This document shows positions 1-6,447 of a stretch of 64,000 bases of DNA, one piece after another. The notes under the pieces are model-generated. The model was not told the origin of the DNA, searched no databases, and saw only the letters and a list, made by a program, of their open reading frames with translations. The DNA is from UBA1479 sp038109305 (lineage in GTDB: Bacteria; Pseudomonadota; Alphaproteobacteria; Rhodospirillales; Casp-alpha2). The DNA is taken from assembly GCA_038109305.1 (NCBI GenBank), contig JAYNIR010000002.1, forward strand, positions 62,001 to 126,000. Direction: 5' to 3'. The translations under genes were made by a program, and so were the position numbers. Positions within the stretch are counted from its first letter, which is position 1; every line of letters begins with the position of its first letter.

Positions 1-342
1 CGGCGCCGGTTCCGGCATCCGGGGGGCTGGCGCCGGTTCGGGCGCCGGCAAAGGATCTGGTTCGGGTTCCGGTTCCGGTTCCGGTTCCGGATCATCGAAC
101 ATCGCGTCGATGTCGTCGACGGCCATATCGTCGTCATCGGAATCGGCCATCGCGATTTCCGGCGCGGGCTCCGGTCCCGGTGCGGGCACAGGCGCGGCCT
201 TGGCCTCAGACGCCGGTTCCGGGGCCGCTTCGGCGCCAACACCGTCCTCGTCTTCTTCCTCCGTGAGAATTTTGCGGATCGAAGACAGGACATCTTCCAT
301 CGAGGGTTCGCCGCCTTCAGCGGCTTTAGCTTCTTCGCTCAT
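1..342 (-). CDS. popZ: PopZ-like (DUF2497) polar organizing protein, 3' end outside window
   Basis: The reading frame begins at the ATG at 342 and runs off the left edge, giving 114 residues. The N-terminus carries the conserved PopZ/DUF2497 helix, EPSMEDVLSSIRKILTEE at about residues 13-30, followed by the acidic Pro/Glu/Ala-rich disordered linker typical of the family. In Caulobacter PopZ forms a polar network anchoring the centromere-ParB complex and pole-specific signalling proteins. The linker contains a run of Glu-Pro dipeptides encoded by a ttccgg hexanucleotide repeat at 67-90. Its place downstream of pcm and tolC on the same strand fits alphaproteobacterial gene order. The C-terminal oligomerisation domain is not visible, so the symbol rests on the N-terminal motif and context. 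Confidence 0.75.
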   Translation of the reverse strand, partial: MSEEAKAAEGGEPSMEDVLSSIRKILTEEEDEDGVGAEAAPEPASEAKAAPVPAPGPEPAPEIAMADSDDDDMAVDDIDAMFDDPEPEPEPEPEPDPLPAPEPAPAPRMPEPAP

Positions 343-564
343 AATCCCGCAAGCCCATCAATTTTTGTTCCGGCTTCCCGAATCCCACTCCCACGTGGAC
401 CCGGGAAAACGCAACTTTCCCATAAGTATCTGTGCCATTAACCATCGGCGACAGTTAATATTTAGTATACCGCAAGGAAAAAGATTTGCAGCATTACCTG
501 CAAATTCAACGGCCTGACGCCGGGAATGCCCGAAACCGTTCTTTCTCGGGACCTGATCGGGGAC

Positions 565-1950
565 TTATTTCCCTTCGCCGGTGCTGCTGCCGCCGAACAG
601 TTTGCCGCGGACTTCATTGTAGTGATCGCGAGGATCGTAAAGGTCGACCTTCAGTTTCAGCGCTTCCGCCGTCAACCGGCCGACAGACGCCGCCAGTTCA
701 TAGGCGGCGACCAGTTCGTCCCGCTGCGCTTGGGTGTGGCCGACGCGAGAATCCAGGAGTTCCTGTTCCGCGTCCAGCACGTCCAGCACCGTCCGCGAGC
801 CGACGGCGGCTTCCCGCTCGACCCCGTCCAAGGCCACCACGTTGGCTTCGATCTGGGCCTGGAAGGATTGCACCCTCGCCCGCGCGGTCAGCAGGCTTTC
901 CCAGGCGCTGGTCGCGTCTTCGATCACGTCGCGGCGCGCCTGATCAATGTCGCGGACGCGCTGCGCCAGGGTCTGCTTGGCGGCGCGCAGGCGTGAATAA
1001 ACGGCGCCCTGCTGATAAATCGGCACAGTCAGGCTCAACAAGACTTCGCCAACGTCCGACCGGCCCGAGGCGGCGGAATCTTCGTACCTGCGGTCATAGG
1101 ACGCAGTGACGTCGACTTCCGGCAGCAACTCGCCCTTCACTTGACGGATGCTGTCCTGCGCCGCCTTTCGGTCGAATTCCGCCGCGATGACGGTGGGGTT
1201 GGACGTCGCCGCGGATTTCACCGCGTCGCGCCGGTCCTTGGGCAATTCGGCCGGGACCGACGGCAGGCTCAGGTTCGACGGCGCCGGCAGGCCGACTACG
1301 TTTTCGTAATTGGCGCGGGAGTTTTCAAGATCGCCCAAGGCGCGGATGCGGTCCGCCGTGGCGCGGGCCAGACGGGCTTCGGCCTGATGCACGTCGGTGC
1401 GGGTAATTTCACCGACCTCGAACCGGTCGCGCGTCGCTTCCAGCTGCCGCTTCAGGACTTTTTCGTTGTTGTTGTTGAGCTTCAACACCGCTTCGTCGCG
1501 GAACACGTTCAAATACGCCCGCGCGGCGGACAGCAGCACATCCCGTTCCGACGCCAACAAGAGGGCGCGCGCGGCGCGGACGTTGTTTTCGGCGCCGCTG
1601 GTGGCGGCCATGGTGCGCCCGCCGCGATACAGCGGCTGCGTGACTTCCAGACCGACGGAGGACGGCTTGCGGATTTGCGTCCGGTTCGTGCGGGTGGTGT
1701 TCTTGTTGTATTCTTTGCCCGCACTGCCGGTGATTTCGACGGTCGGCCGCCAGTTGGCGAGGGCCTGAGGCACCTGTTCGTCCGTTGACCGAACCCGCGC
1801 ACGCTGCGCGGCCAGCGAAGGATTGGTCATGTAAGCGGCGGCGAGCGCGTCTTCCAGCGTCTGCGCCGTCGCCGGGCCGCCGAACGCGGAAAGTACGCAG
1901 ATTACCGCGACCGTCGCGGTCAGACGGGAGAATTTGATCTTGGACTTCAA
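565..1950 (-). CDS. tolC: TolC-family outer membrane efflux/secretion channel
   Basis: This 461-residue protein has the length and layout of TolC: a signal peptide (about residues 1-29, ending in GPATAQ), then two homologous halves rich in alanine, arginine and glutamate heptads that form the alpha-helical barrel and beta-strands. Recognisable pieces are TLEDALAAAYMTNPSLAAQR at the mature N-terminus and VTQPLYRGGRT and LTVPIYQQGAVYSRLR before the helical hairpins. TolC supplies the outer-membrane duct for type I secretion and tripartite efflux. It lies downstream of pcm and upstream of popZ on the same strand. A broken type I secretion gene lies at 12061-13691, so this channel probably serves other exporters. 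Confidence 0.93.
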   Translation of the reverse strand: MKSKIKFSRLTATVAVICVLSAFGGPATAQTLEDALAAAYMTNPSLAAQRARVRSTDEQVPQALANWRPTVEITGSAGKEYNKNTTRTNRTQIRKPSSVGLEVTQPLYRGGRTMAATSGAENNVRAARALLLASERDVLLSAARAYLNVFRDEAVLKLNNNNEKVLKRQLEATRDRFEVGEITRTDVHQAEARLARATADRIRALGDLENSRANYENVVGLPAPSNLSLPSVPAELPKDRRDAVKSAATSNPTVIAAEFDRKAAQDSIRQVKGELLPEVDVTASYDRRYEDSAASGRSDVGEVLLSLTVPIYQQGAVYSRLRAAKQTLAQRVRDIDQARRDVIEDATSAWESLLTARARVQSFQAQIEANVVALDGVEREAAVGSRTVLDVLDAEQELLDSRVGHTQAQRDELVAAYELAASVGRLTAEALKLKVDLYDPRDHYNEVRGKLFGGSSTGEGK

Positions 1951-1985
1951 GTGAACCTCAACTGGACTGGCCGGGCGACATTCAT

Positions 1986-2033
1986 ATTATCTTTAGCGTG
2001 GCCTGTCGAATTATCTTTAGCGTGGCCTATCGA
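1986..2033. repeat. 24-bp tandem duplication upstream of tolC
   Basis: Two head-to-tail copies of a 24-bp unit beginning attatctttagcgtggcct occupy 1986-2009 and 2010-2033 and differ at one position (g at 2005, a at 2029). They lie 36 bp upstream of the tolC start in the pcm-tolC gap, so they could affect the leader or promoter of tolC. No protein-coding role is visible. Confidence 0.9.
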
Positions 2034-2176
2034 AACGGAATTTGAATATTTCACAACTAATTGATTTGACTGAATTTATCATCAGACCGCCGATCCGGCG
2101 CATGACCGAGTACCGAACGGGTCCGCAATTTTAGGGGAGGGTGATTCGGGTCAGCGCCAAGAACGCCTGACATCGG

Positions 2177-2833
2177 TCAAAAGGTGAAGGCTTCCTCCCG
2201 CTCGAACCCCGGCATGTCGGGGGTGCCGGCGTCGAACAGGTCGCGGCGGGAAATATTGCCGTTTAAGTTGGCGACCAGCACCGCCGATCCGACCTTGGAA
2301 TCGGGCCGCGACTGCACCGCGACCAGGCGCCCGCCGTCGGCAAGCTGTTTTTGGATTTTTTCCGGAATTTCCGGCACCGCGCCGTCGAAGAAGATCACGT
2401 CGTAGGGCGCCTGCTTGGGATAGCCGTTGGCCATTTTGCCGTCGATCACGGCAACGGTGTCGATACCCAATTTGGACATCGTCGCCTCCGCCTGCTGGGC
2501 CAGGTCCTTGTCACTTTCGACGACGACGACGGTGTTCGCCAGTTTCGACAGCAGGGCCGCCGCATATCCAGCGCCGCAGCCGATCGCCAGCACGACGTCG
2601 TCCGGGCTGATCCTGGCCGCTTGCAAAAGGCGCGCGATGATCATCGGTTCCATAAGGCACCGGCCGAAGCCGACATCAAGCGCTTCGTCGATGTAGGCCA
2701 GAGACCGCTTCCCCTCCGGCACGAAGGCTTCCCTCGGCAGCGCCGACATGGCGTCGATCAGGCGCGCGTCGGTCACCCGGTTGGGCAACACTTGGCAGTC
2801 GATCATGTTCCGGCGGGCAGCGGCAAAATCCAT
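2177..2833 (-). CDS. pcm: Protein-L-isoaspartate O-methyltransferase family
   Basis: The 218-residue protein is an SAM-dependent methyltransferase of the PCMT family, which methylates isoaspartyl residues so they can revert to aspartate. It has the family N-terminus (MDFAAARRNMIDCQ), the pre-core segment LPREAFVPEGKRSLAY, and the SAM-binding glycine loop VLAIGCGAGYAAALL, where the usual G-x-G-x-G reads GCGAG, followed by the acidic VVVVESD. I start at the ATG at 2833 because GGAAAGG lies just upstream and the longer in-frame extension to 2905 is low-complexity. The neighbours tolC and popZ are its usual alphaproteobacterial partners, where this paralogue is often of uncertain enzymatic activity. 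Confidence 0.88.
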   Translation of the reverse strand: MDFAAARRNMIDCQVLPNRVTDARLIDAMSALPREAFVPEGKRSLAYIDEALDVGFGRCLMEPMIIARLLQAARISPDDVVLAIGCGAGYAAALLSKLANTVVVVESDKDLAQQAEATMSKLGIDTVAVIDGKMANGYPKQAPYDVIFFDGAVPEIPEKIQKQLADGGRLVAVQSRPDSKVGSAVLVANLNGNISRRDLFDAGTPDMPGFEREEAFTF

Positions 2834-3136
2834 CGGTCGGACCTTTCCGGATAAATCCGTCGGGGCGGCTGTTGTCCGTCGCCGGGCACCCCTTGCCCCG
2901 GCCATTCCTGTATAATCCCTGTAACCGCCAAAGACAACGGTCGGAGGCGATTCCGAAGGTCCTTCCGGCGGGCCGGAGTCCGGCCCGAAAAGCCGAGATC
3001 AGCGGCTTGACCCACGGGGGGGCAGTATGTAATGTCCGCCCCTCTGTGGGCCGAAGCCGGTCAGCCAACGCCTAAGGGTAAGCCTTCTGGGGTCATCCCT
3101 TGGGACTGTCCCGGCACAACAAAAGTGCCTTCATGG

Positions 3137-3210
3137 GGCGCGGTGGCGGAGTGGCTACGCAGCGGCCTGCAAAGCCGTGTACACCGGTTCGATTCCGGTC
3201 CGCGCCTCCA
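3137..3210 (+). tRNA. tRNA-Cys (GCA)
   Basis: The 74-nt sequence folds as a canonical cloverleaf. The acceptor stem GGCGCGG pairs with CCGCGCC, U73 follows and CCA is encoded at 3208-3210. The anticodon stem GCGGC/GCCGU closes the loop CUGCAAA, with anticodon GCA at 3169-3171. The T arm has GGUUCGAUUCC. It is 7 bp from the following tRNA-Asn, and the two are probably co-transcribed. Confidence 0.97.
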
Positions 3211-3217
3211 CGCCTGA

Positions 3218-3293
3218 TCCGGCGTAGCTCAGTTGGTAGAGCAGACGGCTGTTAACCGTCGGGTCGCAAGTTCGAGTCTTGCCGCCGGAGCCA
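3218..3293 (+). tRNA. tRNA-Asn (GTT)
   Basis: The 76-nt gene has acceptor stem TCCGGCG paired with CGCCGGA, discriminator G and an encoded CCA at 3291-3293. Its D arm is AGCTCAGTTGGTAGAGC. The anticodon loop contains GTT at 3251-3253 within CTGTTAA, and the T arm contains GTTCGAGTC. It follows tRNA-Cys directly and is followed by a strong hairpin. Confidence 0.97.
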
Positions 3294-3299
3294 ATCAAA

Positions 3300-3338
3300 A
3301 CAAGGGGTTAGCCTGTAACGGGCTAGCCCCTTGTCATT
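3300..3338 (+). terminator. Rho-independent terminator after the tRNA pair
   Basis: A 14-bp stem (3300-3313 with 3321-3334, one G-T wobble) closes a 7-nt loop and is followed by cattttag. It starts seven bases after the CCA of tRNA-Asn, where a terminator for the tRNA transcript is expected. The T-tract is short, so efficiency is uncertain. Confidence 0.75.
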
Positions 3339-3418
3339 TTAGGTGCCATATAGGTGTCAAGAGCGCATGATTTCGCGTCTTTTTCGGCCCCTCTCCAGCT
3401 TCTCGGATGCGGGATATT

Positions 3419-3550
3419 TCATTCCTCGTCGCCCCCATCCCCGATCATGCTTTTTTTGAGCAGGCGGTTCTCCAAGGACAGTTCGGCGACCAGTTCCTTC
3501 ATGTCGCGCGCATCTCGCCCCTCAATCAGCTTGAAGTAATATGCGATACC
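3419..3550 (-). pseudogene. Possible transposase OrfA C-terminal remnant
   Basis: About 42 codons, ending at 3419, encode a charged amphipathic helix with the segment MKELVAELSLENRLLKKS followed by GDGGDEE. This resembles the leucine-zipper tail of IS3-type OrfA proteins, but I recognise it by pattern only. No helix-turn-helix, no OrfB and no inverted repeats are visible around it. It lies just downstream of a tRNA-Asn gene, a common target for integrating elements. The frame stays open upstream to 3664 but that part looks non-coding and overlaps the next gene. It could equally be a chance frame. Confidence 0.3.
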
Positions 3551-3633
3551 GCCGATCTCCGGACGTTGTCGGCGAAAGGGTAGCCGAGCCCCGGACTTGT
3601 CCCCCGTATGCCTAAGGGTATAAGGAAAATCCC

Positions 3634-4332
3634 ATGAAAGGTTCAACTTGGATCGGCTTTGCATGGCTTTGGGCCGCCGGGATCGCGGGCGCGGCGCTGT
3701 TTCTCAGCCCGCCGACCGCCGCCGCTGATTGCACCATGCCGGAATTGCGCCCAACCGTCGAATTGACGGAAAAAAAGGGCCGCCAACGATTTTCCAACGG
3801 ATATTCGGGCAGTCAGCTTGAAGACAAGCGCCGCCAGGGCAGCCCGGCAAGCGCCGCCGCCCAAGGGCCCGAATGGCACCTGGTCGGGCTTATGGGCCGG
3901 GACCTTTCGTGGGAAATCAAAATCGTCGTCCAGGGGCGCGACCTGGGGCACGGTTATTGTGTCGGGCTGAAGGATGTGGAAATGATCCTGGGATATGGCC
4001 GGATCACGGTTTACGTCGACCGCCGCTACCGCCCCGGCAGTTGTGAATACGCGGTTATTCTGGAACACGAACAGCAGCACGTGCAGAATTTCAAATCCAA
4101 ACTCGCCAACTACATCCCGCAAATTCGCAGCCGGCTGGAAGACGAAGTCCGCCGCCTGACACCCAGGACCGCCGGATCGGTCAAATCCGGCGCCGACCGG
4201 TTCGTCCGTGAATTGCGGCAACGCATGGCGCCGCTCCTGAACCAGATGCAGTCGGACATGAGCCGCGGCGACCGGTTAATCGATACGCCGGAGAGCTACC
4301 GCGCTTCCCAAGCGCGGTGCAGTAACTGGTAA
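3634..4332 (+). CDS. Secreted protein of unknown function with HExxH motif
   Basis: The 232-residue protein begins with a clear signal peptide (about residues 1-31, cleavage near TAAA-DC), so it is exported to the periplasm or beyond. The only diagnostic motif is HEQQH at residues 145-149, an HExxH zinc-peptidase signature inside EYAVILEHEQQHVQNF. A hydrophobic stretch precedes it and a long charged helix follows, containing three downstream glutamates that could supply a third ligand. The layout recalls DUF922-type putative zinc proteases, but I cannot confirm membership. An AAGGA sits upstream of the ATG. It stands alone between the tRNAs and the convergent dinB, and no substrate can be inferred. 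Confidence 0.75.
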   Translation: MKGSTWIGFAWLWAAGIAGAALFLSPPTAAADCTMPELRPTVELTEKKGRQRFSNGYSGSQLEDKRRQGSPASAAAQGPEWHLVGLMGRDLSWEIKIVVQGRDLGHGYCVGLKDVEMILGYGRITVYVDRRYRPGSCEYAVILEHEQQHVQNFKSKLANYIPQIRSRLEDEVRRLTPRTAGSVKSGADRFVRELRQRMAPLLNQMQSDMSRGDRLIDTPESYRASQARCSNW

Positions 4333-4364
4333 ACGGCGGCCCGCGCGCGCCCTTCCCCGCCCGC

Positions 4365-5636
4365 TCAATCAAGTTTCAACGACCGGCCCTTTTTGATCGC
4401 CGCCTCGCCGAACCGGCCGCGGACACGGTCGATCGCCGCTTCGACCTTGGCGCCCCGCGCGCCCGGATCGCCCAAAAGGTCCGGCCCCCAGCCGTCCGGG
4501 TCGTGGACCGTCATGTTCTGGACCCCCGCCCCCAACAGCCTGTAGAGCCGCCCATCGGCTTCCTTTTCCAGCAACGGCAGGCAGGCGCGGTAAATGGTTT
4601 CTGCCGACTGGGTCGGGTTCTCAAGCTGCCGAGATCTTGTAAGTATTTGAAATTTATTTGTTTTAAGTTTCAAAACTACGCCGCCGCCAGCAATGCCCTT
4701 GCGTTTCAACCGGGCCGAAACCTTTTCCGCCATCCGCCATAAAACCCGCATCAGGTACTCGGGACTCCCGACGTCGGTTTCGAACGTGGTTTCCGATGAG
4801 ACGCTTCTCGCCTCGCCCCCCGGCGTCACCCGGCGGTCGTCCTCCGCCCGGGCGAAATGAAAAAGCCGCGACCCCATGGCGCCGTAGCGGGCAATCAAGT
4901 CCCGTTCCGAAATGCCCCGCAGGTCGCCGACCGTGGTCACGCCGTCTTTTTCCAGCCGGCGGGCGAGGCTTTGCCCGACCCCCCAGATGATCCGCACCGG
5001 TTTTTTTTCAAGGAACGTCTCAGCCTCGGCCCGGCCGATGGCGGCGAGTCCGCGGGGCTTATCCAGGTCCGAAGCGACCTTGGCCAAGAATTTGTTGAAG
5101 CTGAGCCCGATGGAGGCCGTGACTCCGATTTCCGCCTCGATCCGCTTGACCAGCCGCGCCAGGGTCCGGGCCGGCGGGCCGCCATGCAGCGCCGCCGTAC
5201 CGGTCAGGTCCAAAAACGCCTCGTCGATGGACAGCGGCTCCACCAGCGGCGTCAGATCCAGCATTATCGCCCGCACCTGTTCACCGACGAGCCGGTATTT
5301 GTCCATGTCGGGGCGGATGACGACCGCGTCCGGGCACGCGGCCAAGGCCTTGAACATCGGCATGGCGGAGCGCACGCCTTTGATTCGGGCGATGTAGCAG
5401 CAGGCGGCGACGACGCCCCGCCGGCCGCCGCCGACGATCACCGGACGCCCCGCAATAGCCGGATTGTCGCGTTTTTCGACGCTGGCGTAAAACGCATCGC
5501 AGTCGATATGGGCGATGGTGAGGGCCGACAGTTCCGGATGGCTGAAAAACCGCCCGCCGCCGCAGTCCGGGCAGCGTTTCGGCGGCGCGTCAAACATACG
5601 GGCGCAATCGCGGCAGAGGGTTATCGGGGCTGCCAT
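4365..5636 (-). CDS. dinB: DNA polymerase IV (Y-family, translesion) with N-terminal zinc ribbon
   Basis: This 423-residue protein is a full-length DinB. An N-terminal C4 zinc ribbon (Cys 8, 11, 22, 25) precedes the polymerase, an extension common in alphaproteobacterial DinB. The catalytic palm shows IAHIDCDAFYASVE and LSIDEAFLDLTG, which carry the metal-binding acidic residues. The helix-hairpin-helix thumb contains IWGVGQSLARRLEKDGV, and the little-finger domain and a short C-terminal tail follow. It performs error-prone bypass of DNA lesions at the fork. One oddity is a stretch of A/T-rich codons at about 4632-4677 in the little-finger domain of an otherwise GC-rich gene. It is convergent with the HExxH gene. 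Confidence 0.96.
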   Translation of the reverse strand: MAAPITLCRDCARMFDAPPKRCPDCGGGRFFSHPELSALTIAHIDCDAFYASVEKRDNPAIAGRPVIVGGGRRGVVAACCYIARIKGVRSAMPMFKALAACPDAVVIRPDMDKYRLVGEQVRAIMLDLTPLVEPLSIDEAFLDLTGTAALHGGPPARTLARLVKRIEAEIGVTASIGLSFNKFLAKVASDLDKPRGLAAIGRAEAETFLEKKPVRIIWGVGQSLARRLEKDGVTTVGDLRGISERDLIARYGAMGSRLFHFARAEDDRRVTPGGEARSVSSETTFETDVGSPEYLMRVLWRMAEKVSARLKRKGIAGGGVVLKLKTNKFQILTRSRQLENPTQSAETIYRACLPLLEKEADGRLYRLLGAGVQNMTVHDPDGWGPDLLGDPGARGAKVEAAIDRVRGRFGEAAIKKGRSLKLD

Positions 5637-5760
5637 GCCGGGCGAACCTTTGTCCGGTTAAGGGTCTAATGCACAAGCAATCTTGACGCCTGCCCCCCAA
5701 GGGCGCGATTATGGTACTTGCAGTCGATAAACACCGCCAGAGGCGGAAAGGTGTTCGAAA

Positions 5761-6447
5761 ATGAAAGAAGCCGACGAGCCCGCCGCCGGGGAAAATTCCC
5801 TGCGAGCGGCGCAGCTGGAGATTCGGCAGCTACGGGAGACCATCGCGGCGCTCCGGGAAGAGCTTGAAAACAAGGTCTTCGACATGCAGCGCGCGGAACA
5901 GACTGCGCGTGCCGAAGGCGTGGATGAAATCAAGCAGTTGAAGGATACCGCGTCCGCCCTTCGCGACGAGATGGAAAACCTGAACTTCACTCGACAAAAG
6001 GAAGTTCAGGAAGAACGCGCCGCCAGCAAAGACGAGATCACCCAGCTGAAAAACGCGGTCCAGGCGCTCCGCGACCAGATGGAAGCGTTGAAGCTCGAGA
6101 AAGAGCGGGAAATGAACGAAGCCATTTCAACCAACCGGGATGAAATTCAGCAGCTGAAGGCTACGGCGGAAAAGCTCCGTGACGGGATGGAAGCCCTCAA
6201 GTTAGAAAAAGAAAAGGAACTGAACGAGGCCGTTTCCACCAACCGCGATGAAATCCAGCAGCTGAAAGCCACCATTCAGTCGCTGCGCGAAGAGTTGGAG
6301 GACATCAACTTCAATCACCAGAAGGAAGTTCAGGAACTGGCCCGTAACAAGCGGGACGAAGTCGGCGAACTGCAGCAGGCGATCGTCACCCTGCGCCGGA
6401 CGCTTGAGGTCAAATCCACCCGGCAGCCGTCGGGGATCGTGCAATGA
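5761..6447 (+). CDS. Repetitive coiled-coil protein translationally coupled to an adenylate cyclase
   Basis: The 228-residue protein is almost wholly predicted coiled coil, with no signal peptide or membrane segment. It contains at least five imperfect copies of a unit of about 35 residues, recognisable by DEIQQLKATxxxLRxxME and by NEAISTNRDEIQQLK. Copies at about residues 118-155 and 156-193 are nearly identical, pointing to recent internal duplication. Its stop codon overlaps the start of the downstream GAF-cyclase gene (ATGA at 6444-6447), so the two products are probably made together. A scaffold or oligomerising partner of the cyclase is a reasonable inference. No enzymatic motif is present and I do not recognise a named family. 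Confidence 0.8.
   Translation: MKEADEPAAGENSLRAAQLEIRQLRETIAALREELENKVFDMQRAEQTARAEGVDEIKQLKDTASALRDEMENLNFTRQKEVQEERAASKDEITQLKNAVQALRDQMEALKLEKEREMNEAISTNRDEIQQLKATAEKLRDGMEALKLEKEKELNEAVSTNRDEIQQLKATIQSLREELEDINFNHQKEVQELARNKRDEVGELQQAIVTLRRTLEVKSTRQPSGIVQ

Noticed and set aside
486..1109. Plus-strand frames over tolC
   Set aside because: Antisense of a well-supported TolC gene, with no domain features.
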